Below, one piece after another: positions 1 through 11,691 of a DNA stretch of 64,000 bases. How positions within the stretch are numbered: the stretch's first letter is position 1; each line of letters opens with the position of its first letter. A program made the translations under genes and the position numbers. The notes under the pieces were generated by a model. It searched no databases. It saw only the letters and a program-made list of their open reading frames with translations, and had not been told where the DNA came from. Source of the DNA: Leishmania infantum JPCM5 (lineage: Eukaryota; Euglenozoa; Kinetoplastea; Trypanosomatida; Trypanosomatidae); the NCBI RefSeq assembly GCF_000002875.2, contig NC_009396.2, forward strand, positions 69,501 through 133,500, in the 5' to 3' direction.

Positions 1-498
1 CGAGCAGGACGAGCCTCGCAGCTAGCAGTGGAGAGTGCCCATGCTGCCACGCACGCGCCGGTGAGCCGCACGTGCACGTGCGTGTGCGGTTGGGGGAGGG
101 GAGGGGGGCGACCACCGGCGTACAAGGTTTACGTTTTTTTTTGTGCCTGTTCTCAGTGATGCACATCGAACATGAAATGCCGACGAGAAGGCAGGTGCGA
201 GGCGGGGGAGGGGGAGGGGCACGCACGCGAGGCTAATACACGAGATGGAGGTTGGTGCCTTGGGTATCGTTACGGAGCCACTCTCTCTTCGACTGGTCCG
301 GCTCTACACAGTCACGCGGGAGCATGTCGTGTTGTTGCTGGCCAGAACCACACATGCGAATGTGCCGCGCATGAAGCGATAGTCTCTCTTCACCTGAATG
401 CTCATCTAAGCCCCGCCCGGCCTCCTTTTTCTCTCTCTCTCGCTATCCTGTCCTCCTCCTGCGTGACCGCCCATGCTCGCCACTGGAGATCGGCTCGT

Positions 499-1021
499 TC
501 CTTGCATGTTTCTTCTGTCCTCGCCACCCCTCCCTCGATGATGCCGGGGCGCCTAACCGTCGTGTCACAGGGCCCGGCACCCCGCTCTTCGATGTCGACG
601 GAGATAGGCGGGAAGAGATGCATTACGAGCCGATCGCACGGCGCACGCGTGCGACGCATGCGGCATTGCATCTCCTCCATCCGACCGTGCGAGCCGATGA
701 GGTGCAGGCGCCGGAAGTGTGACGCGAGCACCCCCGAAGGGCCGCGCCGTGTCCTCCAGGCTCCAGTGGGGAGAGCCTCCAAGTCATATTCTAGGATGCC
801 GCAGCTGGAGGCAGCTCAGGGCGGAGCATGGCACACAGGCAGGGTGCAGGGTCTTCGAGGGCCCAGCCCTGAGGCTGCCCAGCATCGTCCCTGAGCTCAT
901 CCGGCATATCACCATGGCCATCCCCTATCACCCGCGCGACAGACGTCGGTCGTGGGCGGTGGGTGTGCATGCGCACAGTTATGGGCTTGCTCCGTGGTAG
1001 AGTGCACACGCTGCGTGAGCC
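499..1021 (+). mobile_element. SIDER-type degenerate retroposon (copy A, 3' half missing)
   Basis: This block is nearly identical to the 5' part of the element at 45045-46097, starting at a shared TTCCTTGCATGTTT. It lacks about 190 bases present there just after the 5' signature. Similarity stops at a GTGAGCC, exactly where the second module of the longer copy begins. The signature around 535-600 (GGGGCGCCTAACCGTCGTGT) resembles the roughly 77-nt 5' hallmark shared by trypanosomatid ingi/L1Tc/SIDER elements; that link is from memory. No coding capacity remains. SIDERs in 3'UTRs are known to influence mRNA stability or translation; whether this one lies in a mature mRNA cannot be told. Confidence 0.7.
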
Positions 1022-2339
1022 ACAGCAATATCCGCTCGTCCTTCCCCCTCTCTGTGTTTCTCTGTCCTGCGATGCTGCTGTGGCTTGGCACGCACGCACG
1101 CACGCGCGCGCGCGTTGCCGACTGATGACTGCGTGCGCCCTCTGCGTCGCTCCCACTCCGCCTTCAACACTCACGCGCTTTTCCTTCCTCGTCTTCTCTT
1201 TGCCATCGCACGCATACACATGCTGGCCCGGCCAGAGGTTCGCAAGCGGGTAGTGTCGATCTCCTCTGTCTCTCACGTGAGGAAGTGCGGGACGCTTCAC
1301 GGACAGTGGAGACCTACACACCGACATAGGAAAACACAATCTGACAGCCGCACGTACACGACTTCGGCTTCTTTCGCCCTCACGTGCGGGTTTCCTGTCG
1401 TCACGTAGCTCACAAAATTCAGCCCCGGCACTCCGTGTTTCATCCTCCGCGCCTGCGCTCCGTCTTCTGCGTACACGTCGTTCACGCGCCCACCCATACG
1501 CACGCGGCTCATATACGCGTCGCCTCGTGGGCTCCTCTTGCCGGCGTCGAAACCTTCGTTCGCTGTGCTCTCGCCTTCCCCCCATCGACCTCTTCTTCGC
1601 GCATCTTTTAAAAGTGGAGGGCGTTGCACACGTTTGTGTGCGTGCTTGTGTGCTTGTGTGTGATCTCTCGCTGTTTTACTGAGCAGACATCCTCTGCGTT
1701 CTCTCCGGCTCCTACATCCCTTGATCCCTTCTCCGCCTCCTGCTCATCTTCCACGTTGGACGCACTCGTTGATCGTGTATCACCGTCCAGCTATCTCCCG
1801 TGCACAGACTGCTGCGATTCTATTTCGCCTACCTTTCCTCTCTTTTCGTTGGTTTTGTGTGTCGCTCCGTGTTCCGCCCACCCCCCGCTCGCTTTCGCGG
1901 TTTGCAACGACCTCTTGTGCGTTCGTTCTGCGCAGGAGTGTGTGTGTGTGTGGGAAGGGGGGAGGGGCGGTGCGTCGGGGTCGATCTCCTCCTGCTCCCT
2001 TCTCTCTGTCTCTGCCTCTGTCTGTCGGCGTGTGCCGTTCGCGTTGCGGGTGTTCGTTGATCTTTTCCCCCCTCTGACGCCCACGAGCGTCTCCGTTCTC
2101 CTCGCCGTCGGTATTGCCTTCCGTACTGCCTCACGCACCAATACACGCATCTCTCGCCACACCGTCTCTCTTGTCGTTGTTGTGTGCGCCTCTGTGTGTG
2201 TGTGCGTGTGTGTCCGTCTGTCTCTGTCGTCTCTTCGTCTTCCCCCTTTCTTTCATTCATATAATCGTAGCCCGCCTTGCCGCTTCTGCTGCTGATACGG
2301 GTGGTGCTGCATCATCATTCCCACGACTACTACTGCTGT

Positions 2340-2397
2340 TATTTTCCTTGTCCATCCCCCTTTCCCTGTGTCTGTGTGTGTGTGTTGCGCTGTGCAG
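2340..2397 (+). promoter_or_regulatory. candidate spliced-leader acceptor for the 2603 gene
   Basis: A long pyrimidine tract followed by a TG run ends at an AG (2396-2397) about 205 bases before the first ATG of the downstream gene. It fits the polypyrimidine-AG arrangement of trans-splice acceptors. The choice among nearby AGs is a guess. Confidence 0.35.
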
Positions 2398-2602
2398 GAG
2401 TGGGGGGGGGGCAACACTCACGCGCACCGTTTTGATCTCCGAACGTTTACATGCAGATCGGCATGTCGCACTCGTCGGGCGAACCTCCTCTGCCTCCTCG
2501 CCGCCTCGCGTCCCCCGCCTCTGATCGATTCGGCCCACTTCTGTGTGCGTGCTCGCCATTACGTGCGTACTGTGCTCTCCTGCCCGTCTGTCGCCGTCTA
2601 TC

Positions 2603-5600
2603 ATGCCGCTGACGCAGTCGCCGTCCCACACCCCGCCTGCCGCAGGCAGCGGCGGCGACAAGGAGGACGAAGCGGCAAAGACCTGCATGGCGCCGGAGCG
2701 GACGTCGCGGGTGCGATCCTGCCCATCACTCCGCTCTGCCAGCGGTGCGACAGCCGATCCCGACACCTCTGCGGCAACTTCGGAAGTGGTCGGCGGAGAC
2801 GGTGAAGCTGAGTGCAGTGATGTCGAAAACCAAATCGTCTCGGGCACGCAGGATCATGCGCTCCTGCTGCCCCGGCTGTCGTCCTCGATCAGCATTACTG
2901 GCTCGGCATCGTCGCTCCTGCGACGCCATCTATCTTCCTTCTTTAGCGGTGGCGGCAGCACCAGAACTGCCGCCAGAGGCGACGCCAGTAGCAGTATGGC
3001 GGCACCGGATCGCACTTCGTCTTCCTCCCAAGAAGCCACCACTGCGAATTCGGAGGTGGATGGAAAGCCGCTCGAGCGACCGCTGGGCTACAGCATCAAC
3101 TCGACCGCCGCTGGCGACTCCGCATTGGCACCATCGCGTTCCTCGGTCCAGGGCCGAAGTGTCTCCAGCGTTAGCCATCGTCTTTATCGGGCCTACTCCC
3201 TCTTCTGGGCTGATGCAACGGCGTCCTTGGCGTCGCCGTCGACGCTTCTGTGGGGCCCAACACGAACAGCCAGCGCGCCGCTGCCACTGAGCAGCAGCAC
3301 TCGGGTTGGTCACGAAGATGCTCCAGATGCAAGCATAGAAGCCGTCGTGGCGCACGTGGAGGCAGAGGACTGCTCAGAGTTGACGAGGGCAACCGCAGCG
3401 GCATCATCCGTGCCTCGAGCAAGGAAGGCAGCACGCGACGGCGGCACTGACGCCATCCCCCATCCCCGCATCGCGAGCGTCGAGCAAAACGGCTGCAGCA
3501 CCTTTACGGAAGTCACTGCGAAGCAGTCGCCGATGCTGTCGATGCGCGGAGCTGCAGACTCATCCTCTGCTCTGGCCTTTGGCTGCACCCCGCCGGAAGA
3601 CGTCTTTCGGCGCGAGGCGGTGGCGCAGCACGTCGGTGAGGACGAAAGCAGCTCATCGAATTTGAGGTTCTTCTCCTCCACTGCCACCCCCGGCATGCAT
3701 CACGCGCTGTACGCCGTCCCGGGAGCGGAGCAGCACCGTTTCCCATCGGAAAGTGCAGACGACGCGGGTGACTCTCACCATTCCAGAGGTTGTAGCAGCG
3801 ACAGCAAGCCGAGAGATGCCAGCCGCAAATATGTGGCGAAGGAGCGGAGGCCGGGTCGCTACCAGAGTAACGACTTCCACGGTGCAGCGCGATCGAGGAG
3901 CGGGGATGTCGAGTGTATCACTATGTCTTCTCTCGTCGCCCACGTAGCCGTGCCTCCAACTGTCCAGGCAGTGCTGCGGAACTCGGATGCCACCAAGGAG
4001 GAGCTGTGGATGGCACTGCGAACAGCCTGCCAGCAATGTGAAGTGCTTCAGCGTCGTCTCGCCCGAGCTGAGGGTGCGCTGGGCAACGAAGAGGAGGTCG
4101 AATGGACGGAGGGCGAGGTCGGGGCGACGGCTGAAGGGGGTGCGCTCGCGCACGTCACAGCCCACCGGCGCCGGAGCGGCAATGCGGGCAGGACGTCAAG
4201 GAGGCCCTGGCGCAGGCACGCCGATGACGAAGAGCGCACGGCTCCCAATGCTGGTGGCGCTGTCGAAGGCGTGAGTGAAGGGGAGAAGAGCATCGCATCT
4301 GAGCAGGCCGACTCAGGGCAGATGCGCAGCAGCACCGCTCCGCCGACTCCCACACGAACGGACCGCCAAGTCCACCCGGGACACCGAGCGCGGAGGCGCA
4401 TTGCGGAGCTGGCCGCTGCTTCTTCTTCAGGCGCTGCTGCTGCCGTCGCGTCATCGACTCCCCCATTTCTGGTGTCTGCCCTGCCCGACGGAAGCACCAA
4501 CGCTGCCGACTTGGACCCTCATTCCGGGCGTGGTGGTGGCACCGGTGACGCGTCTTCGGTGCTGCGCCATCGCGTGTCGGAGGCGATTCGCCGCGTCGAG
4601 GCGAAGCGAAATGGCCCGCTGCGCTCCCCGCACGCGCTCCAGTCACCCGAGACGCACACGCGCCCCAACAGCAGCGGTTTGGATGGGCCAACGAGCTCGC
4701 ACGATGCCGATGACACCACGCAAAACAGCAGCGACCACCTGCGTCTTTCCCTCTCGCCTCCACCGCAGCCTGAGGCTCATGGGAACTCCCACAGCACGTC
4801 CTCATCGGATCTGCAAGCTAGTGGTGCGCGGCACGTCCGTGTCGAGGATGACGCGCCACCTACTCTTGCACCAACTCCTGGGCTGACCGCGCATGACCCT
4901 CTGAGCCCGACCCGCATCGAGAGCGGCAGCTCATCCAGTGGTTCCGACGCAGGCGCTGCGCCGTTGCATGCGTCTAGGAATGAAGTCGTGGACAGTGGAG
5001 GTGAGACGGCTGGCCCTGGCGAGAGTGGCATCCTTGTCTCACCCACGCTTCCCGCGATCACCGAGGTTCAGGCAAAAGCCCCCGTCGCTCAAGACAGCTA
5101 TAACTCCGCGGAGCGAGTGCGGCTGGTGCAGTCGCCACAGCAACAGCTTCACCGCCGTCATCGCGGTGCGTCGTTGGTGTCGCTTTACTCTGCTCCCGCA
5201 GCGCTCGACGAGAGCGTGCACTTCAACGGGCCGGCTACCGCGGCGGAAAGCCTGGCTACACTGCAAACAGCTGCAGCCTTCAAGCCGGCCAGCTGGCCGT
5301 CTAACGGTCTGCAGTCGAGCTACAGCGGTGGTCGAAGTGCCGGCTTCCATAGCCGCAGCCCACTCGCGTTCGGCAGCCCGACGCTGCCGAATACAACGCA
5401 GCATCGGTCGGGGTGGACAGCATCAACAGGCGCCAACGGTGCTTCCACGGCGGTCATCGCCAGTCATGTGACTCCTCTCAGCGGTACGCCGCCTAGTCTG
5501 CACTCGTCCGCTCTTTTCGGACTTCCGGCCCCTCCACGTAGTCCCCTCCGCAGTGAGTCAAGTATGTCGTCTGTCGAGCCGGCGTGGTTGCGACAGCAGC

Positions 5601-5887
5601 AGCAGCAGCAGCACGCAACGGCGAAGGCGACTCCCTCCAGGGCCGCCGCCGCTGCGCGCATCTCTGCTGAAGCCAGCCAGCAGGGGTCTCTCTCGTCTAC
5701 TCGATCGTGCAGCCCCAACAAGGCGGCTCTTTCGGCCGCCTCCGCGACACTGGAGATGCTCCGGCAGCTACAGCAGGAAGACGCGCCGGTGCCTCCGGTC
5801 ACTGGCGACGATCAGAAGGCAGCGCTGCGTCAGTGGAGACGCGAGGCAGCGGTGAAGAAGGGAAGCGGGACCGCGCCGATGTGCTAG
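2603..5887 (+). CDS. hypothetical protein, low complexity, 1094 aa
   Basis: This is a long open frame with Leishmania-like codon use. The ATG at 2603 is the first in frame; the open frame extends upstream only through a GTG. No known domain was recognised. The protein is dominated by Ser/Ala/Thr/Gly/Pro-rich low-complexity sequence. A short helical segment that could form a coiled coil lies near residues 463-500, beginning KEELWMALRTACQQCEVLQR. A six-Gln run sits near residue 1000 and a basic stretch at the C terminus. There is no signal peptide or membrane span. Such disordered proteins in this lineage are often cytoskeletal or signalling scaffolds, but nothing here shows the role. It is followed by 1.7 kb of non-coding sequence before RPT3. 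Confidence 0.8.
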   Translation: MPLTQSPSHTPPAAGSGGDKEDEAAKTCMAPERTSRVRSCPSLRSASGATADPDTSAATSEVVGGDGEAECSDVENQIVSGTQDHALLLPRLSSSISITGSASSLLRRHLSSFFSGGGSTRTAARGDASSSMAAPDRTSSSSQEATTANSEVDGKPLERPLGYSINSTAAGDSALAPSRSSVQGRSVSSVSHRLYRAYSLFWADATASLASPSTLLWGPTRTASAPLPLSSSTRVGHEDAPDASIEAVVAHVEAEDCSELTRATAAASSVPRARKAARDGGTDAIPHPRIASVEQNGCSTFTEVTAKQSPMLSMRGAADSSSALAFGCTPPEDVFRREAVAQHVGEDESSSSNLRFFSSTATPGMHHALYAVPGAEQHRFPSESADDAGDSHHSRGCSSDSKPRDASRKYVAKERRPGRYQSNDFHGAARSRSGDVECITMSSLVAHVAVPPTVQAVLRNSDATKEELWMALRTACQQCEVLQRRLARAEGALGNEEEVEWTEGEVGATAEGGALAHVTAHRRRSGNAGRTSRRPWRRHADDEERTAPNAGGAVEGVSEGEKSIASEQADSGQMRSSTAPPTPTRTDRQVHPGHRARRRIAELAAASSSGAAAAVASSTPPFLVSALPDGSTNAADLDPHSGRGGGTGDASSVLRHRVSEAIRRVEAKRNGPLRSPHALQSPETHTRPNSSGLDGPTSSHDADDTTQNSSDHLRLSLSPPPQPEAHGNSHSTSSSDLQASGARHVRVEDDAPPTLAPTPGLTAHDPLSPTRIESGSSSSGSDAGAAPLHASRNEVVDSGGETAGPGESGILVSPTLPAITEVQAKAPVAQDSYNSAERVRLVQSPQQQLHRRHRGASLVSLYSAPAALDESVHFNGPATAAESLATLQTAAAFKPASWPSNGLQSSYSGGRSAGFHSRSPLAFGSPTLPNTTQHRSGWTASTGANGASTAVIASHVTPLSGTPPSLHSSALFGLPAPPRSPLRSESSMSSVEPAWLRQQQQQQHATAKATPSRAAAAARISAEASQQGSLSSTRSCSPNKAALSAASATLEMLRQLQQEDAPVPPVTGDDQKAALRQWRREAAVKKGSGTAPMC

Positions 5888-7619
5888 GCGACGCGGAAGC
5901 GTCGTGCAACGTGACTTGGGGGCGAGTTTGCATCTGCCGACACACCTCTCTGCTGTGGGCCGAGGCGGGCGAGCTGTGTCGATCGGATCGATGCTGCGGC
6001 AAGGAAGAACAATGAGGAAAGGCGCGCATATACGGGCGCACGCCTTCAACTCCTTTGCTTGCGTGCCGGTTGCCCATCTGCCCCCACTTCATGGAGGAGT
6101 GAGGGCAGCCTGCCAATCCGAAATATGCGCGCCGAGCACCACCCCACCCCTGTAGCGTCACTCGTATTTCTGCTCGGTGTGTCTCTTCTGCTGATGGGTG
6201 CGGCCAGACGCAGTTGTCTGCCGCCATGTCGGTGCGCGCAGGCCTTCTTGAAATTTTCGTCGTTTGGCTTTCTCTCTCTATATCCACCCCCCCCCCTGCG
6301 TCGCGTCGTTGCCTGTGCGTGGCGTGGTGCCCGGATGGGGGGATGCGGTCGCCGTGTTGGAGCCGCTCTTTTTTTTTCGATGGGTGGGGCGGGGTGTGTC
6401 TGTGCTTAACGCCGTGGCTCGAAGGCGGCTTTGAGGAGTCTTTCGTATGTTGTGCGTGCTGCATCGACGCGCTGTGTATGTGCGTGTGTGTGCCCGCCTG
6501 CGTGAGTGTTTTGTCTTGCGTGTGCACGCGCCGTTGTCGCGCAGACGCTTTCTCTCGGTGTTTTTGCATGCGTGATGCGATCGCTCGATATGCTTCACCC
6601 CGTTCTGTGTACGCACGTGCGTGTTTGGGGGGAGGGAGAGGTTGTGTGGGCCGCTAAAGCAGTGCGACCCCCGGTCTTTAAGGGTGCCAGTGCGAGACAA
6701 GAAAAAAAAGACATCATCAAGCCTCTCTCTCTCATACCGGCGCTGATGCCTCACGGATTCTCAGCGCGTGTGCGCGCGCTCTTATATTGCTAGGATGGTC
6801 CTCAACCCAAAGAGCAATGAAAGTGGTGCAAGCATAACAAGGTATGGGCGGAGCTTAGCAGGTGGGGAGGGGCATCATTCACTTCCTTTCATCACTGCCC
6901 TTTCACGGGGCCGGCGTGGTTGACGGTGGTGATAGCTTGTGCCGCTGCTGCAGCGACCGAGACGACGCCCCCCCCCGTGCGCACTTTTCCCCTCATCTCA
7001 CCTCCTTGCTCCTTCAGCGATCTCGGTTGAGGATGGGACTGCACAAAACGACTCTGGTGAGCCCGTGCATCGACGGAGAGGGCGCTCGGCATGCTCAGGC
7101 GGTGCCCACCCTCTCCCTGGCACCTCCTGGCGAAGGCGCAGAGTTTGTAAGACCGGTGCAGCACTCGCGTCATGCGCGGACGCCGTCCCATGATCGCCTC
7201 CCCAGCAGCTCTCTCTCTCTCTCTGCGCGTTGCACTCCTTCCCTCCCTTCTCCCTCTCGCGGCATCTTAACTTCGACTCCGTTTAACCGCGCATCACACT
7301 CGTACACCCACGCGCACGTCCACAGTGTCGCTTGTTTGGCTCCAGTACGCCTGCGTCGTTCTTCGTTGGACTTTTTGCTTGCCTTGCCCGCCCCCGCCCC
7401 CGCCCCTCGCCCTTTCCTGCCCCGTGAGGTGCAGCTCCACACCTCTTCTATCTATCTCTGCACGCAGCCCCCCCCCCCTCGTCCCCACCCCACCAGCGAG
7501 AGCAAGCGAGACAGACAGCGTGCACCAGCGCTGTCGTTGTCAACACCTCGCATCAATCCAACGACAGCAGTGGCGCCCTGCAATCCCCCCTCCCCCACCG
7601 ACATCCGCTCTCGAGCACC
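5888..7619. other. intergenic region
   Basis: It probably holds the 3'UTR of the upstream gene and the 5'UTR of RPT3. It contains G- and T-runs, TG-rich stretches and CT-rich tracts near 7205-7260 and 7360-7490. A 303-codon open frame across 6862-7773 reads through CT/CCC tracts and overlaps the RPT3 start in another frame, so it is not believed. Nothing else is recognised. Confidence 0.65.
7441..7467 (+). promoter_or_regulatory. candidate spliced-leader acceptor for RPT3
   Basis: A CT-rich tract ends in GCACGCAG, with the AG at 7466-7467, about 150 bases upstream of the RPT3 ATG. It is the nearest clear pyrimidine-AG combination. Other AGs in the gap cannot be excluded. Confidence 0.35.
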
Positions 7620-8855
7620 ATGGCCATCTCCAGCGTTGCATCCGTGTCCGCCACGAAGGCCTCTGCTCTTGCCGCCAAGAAGGCGGAGAAGGACGCGCAT
7701 GCCAGTCGTTCTCTCTTCGAGGAGTACGAGCAGCTCAGCAAGGATATCAAGAACATACAGCTCAAGACGATGATCTGCAGGACCGAGACGCACCAGCTCA
7801 TGAAGGAAGAGAGCGCGGCGAAGCAGGAGGTGAAGCGCATCCAGGCGGTGCCCCTCGTCCTCGGCAACTTCGTCGAGGTTGTGGACAGTGTCCGCGGTAT
7901 CGTGAGCGGCACGAGCGGCTCGCAGTATTTTGTGCGCATCCTTTCGACCCTCAACAAGGAGCACCTCAAGCCGAACGTCAGCGTCGGCCTGCACAAGAGC
8001 AGCAACGCCTGCGTGCAGCTGCTGCCGAGCGAAACGGACGCGACCATCACGCTGCTCAACTCGAGCGACAGACCCGACGTCACATACTCGGACGTGGGTG
8101 GTCTGGACATGCAGAAGCAGGAGATTCGCGAGGCCGTGGAGCTGCCGCTGACCCACGCGGGCCTGTACGAGCAGATCGGTATTGACCCTCCGCGCGGTGT
8201 GCTGCTCTACGGCCCGCCCGGCACCGGCAAGACCATGCTGGTGAAGGCCGTGGCGCGGCACACGAAGGCCTCCTTCATCCGCGTTGTCGGCAGCGAGTTT
8301 GTGCAGAAGTTCCTCGGCGAGGGCCCGCGCAAAGTGCGTGACGTGTTTCGTCTCGCCCGCGAGAACGCGCCATCCATCATCTTCATCGACGAGGTCGACT
8401 CCATCGCGACCAAGCGTTTTGATGCTCAGACCGGCGCCGATCGTGAGGTGCAGCGTGTGCTTGTGGAGCTGCTTACCCAGATGGACGGCTTTGACCAGAC
8501 AACCAACGTCAAGGTCATCATGGCCACAAACCGCTGGGACACGCTGGACCCCGCGCTGCTGCGCCCTGGTCGCCTCGACAGAAAGATCGAGTTCCCGTAC
8601 CCTGACCGCCGCCAGAAGCGCCTCGTCTTCCAGGTATGCACGTCGAAGATGAACCTGTCGCCTGAAGTGGACCTCGAAGACTACGTGACTCGGCCGGAGA
8701 AGCTCAGCGGCGCCGACATCCAGTCCATCTGCCAGGAAGCGGGTATGCTGGCGGTGCGAAAGAATCGATACGTCATTCTGCCGCGCGACATCGAAAATGC
8801 GTACAGGACGGTGATTAAGAAGACTGGGGATGAGACGTACGACTTCTACTCGTGA
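7620..8855 (+). CDS. RPT3: 26S proteasome regulatory ATPase subunit RPT3
   Basis: This is one of six AAA+ ATPases in the base of the 19S regulatory particle, which unfold substrates into the 20S core. The 411-residue protein has the family layout. There is an N-terminal coiled coil (about 30-75) and an OB-type domain (about 78-145). The AAA domain has Walker A GPPGTGKT at 198-205, Walker B IIFIDEVD at 253-260, sensor ATNR at 302-305 and the RPGRLDR arginine finger at 315-321. The run [14 protein letters not shown] and the C-terminal TVIKKTGDE region identify RPT3 (PSMC4) rather than another RPT. The C terminus ...DFYS keeps the HbYX form that docks into 20S pockets in this subunit. Oddities: Trp306 where most homologues have Ala (NRADTLD), and Tyr327 in EFPYPD where Leu is usual. 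The start is well supported by length. Confidence 0.96.
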   Translation: MAISSVASVSATKASALAAKKAEKDAHASRSLFEEYEQLSKDIKNIQLKTMICRTETHQLMKEESAAKQEVKRIQAVPLVLGNFVEVVDSVRGIVSGTSGSQYFVRILSTLNKEHLKPNVSVGLHKSSNACVQLLPSETDATITLLNSSDRPDVTYSDVGGLDMQKQEIREAVELPLTHAGLYEQIGIDPPRGVLLYGPPGTGKTMLVKAVARHTKASFIRVVGSEFVQKFLGEGPRKVRDVFRLARENAPSIIFIDEVDSIATKRFDAQTGADREVQRVLVELLTQMDGFDQTTNVKVIMATNRWDTLDPALLRPGRLDRKIEFPYPDRRQKRLVFQVCTSKMNLSPEVDLEDYVTRPEKLSGADIQSICQEAGMLAVRKNRYVILPRDIENAYRTVIKKTGDETYDFYS

Positions 8856-10513
<1,658 letters not shown>

Positions 10514-11691
10514 GCACGAACGGCACGCTTTCTGCTCAGGTGGAAAAAATGGACAGGGGCCGTGGTGGAGTTGCGCGGCAGCGAGAGATCCCCACCAGAG
10601 AAGCTCAGAGGGGCTCCCCTCAGCGAGGCGCCGGGAGGAAGGTGTGCGTGTGCGTGGGTGTGTGTGTGTGTGTGGGAGGGGTGAGTGGGAAGGCCGGAGA
10701 TGTCATCGGGAGACGTTTGCAGAAAACGGTCGGACATCTTTTTGCTACCTCCCGCTAATCGAGCGCGGCATCTGCGGCATCCCTCTTCTCCCTGCCATCG
10801 GCCATCCTCAGACGCACCCGTCATGCACCACCCTTCGTTATCCTAAGCGCTCCTCCCATTCAACCCACTCGTGCCCACGAAAGGCCCCTCGCCATGAGCC
10901 ACCCCCTCCCTCCTCCACATTTCTTTGTGGCCTCGCGCTACACACGTCCGCACGTCTTCTCATAAAACGCCGACGCGGCTCTTTGCCTCGCTGCCGTCCG
11001 CATGCCGCCTTCGCACAAGTCGCTGATGATTGCCGACTCTAAGGTGGCGGCTGCGCGGGGCCGAAAAAGGCTTTCGTTGTCTCGCTTCTTCTGTGCCAAG
11101 GGTGTGTGGCATGGCGACAAGAGGACGCGGAGGGGGACTGCGGGTGTGCTGGACGCCTTTTGAGGGAGAAGGTGAGCGCACTGCTCATCTTGGTCTCCCA
11201 CACACACTTGCTATTTCTATGCACTCGGAAAGAAGCAGGAACGTGCGCGCTGGCTGTCTTCTCAGTGCGCTTGAGCGCGCAACACAAGGTTCCCGTCCGA
11301 ACAGAAACGAAGAATGCATCCGTCGGGTCGCTCCTATACGGTGCACGGGCGTGGGTGCGAAGTCACTCACGCGCGCCCACGCGGCTTCCCCTTTCCCCTC
11401 CCTTCCCTTCGCACCTCTCCAGCTCGCCTCGCCTCCTCCTCTGTTTCTTCCGCATTCGTCGACTTCACACGTAGTCCAACCACGTCGCGCGCGCGCACGT
11501 CGGCACAGCAGACACCACGAGAGAAGGAGTGGTGGTTCACCAAGGCGAGGCGCGCACCCTCAAATGCGCGCAGTGGCCCCAGCACGCACGGAATAGCGCA
11601 CGTCAACGATATCAACGCTCTGCTGAGCTACGCGGTCGAGTGGCGGGGCGCGATAGAAGCGCCTCCCCACTCCCTCTTGCCAGTCCTCGTC
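10514..11691. other. intergenic region
   Basis: The 3'UTR of GLO2 and the 5' region of the next gene. It contains a TG-rich run near 10640-10680 and pyrimidine tracts at 11384-11474. The frame of the downstream gene is open through the last 380 bases but this is judged untranslated. Confidence 0.6.
11384..11474 (+). promoter_or_regulatory. candidate spliced-leader acceptor for the 11692 gene
   Basis: Two pyrimidine tracts end at AGs (11421-11422 and 11473-11474). They lie inside the upstream extension of the next open frame, downstream of its in-frame ATG at 11314. If either is used, translation must start later, at 11692. Confidence 0.4.

Larger units (their letters stand above)
1..2602. 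other. intergenic region, left edge
   Basis: No credible gene is seen. The left part is probably the 3'UTR of a gene outside the window and contains a SIDER retroposon. The right part, from about 1620, is rich in pyrimidine tracts and TG runs typical of trypanosomatid trans-splicing regions. Open frames here are low-complexity Ser/Pro/Cys/Val translations of CT/TG tracts with no protein-like character. Confidence 0.7.

Noticed and set aside
6862..7773. A 303-codon plus-strand frame before and into RPT3
   Set aside because: Translates pyrimidine tracts and overlaps RPT3 out of frame.
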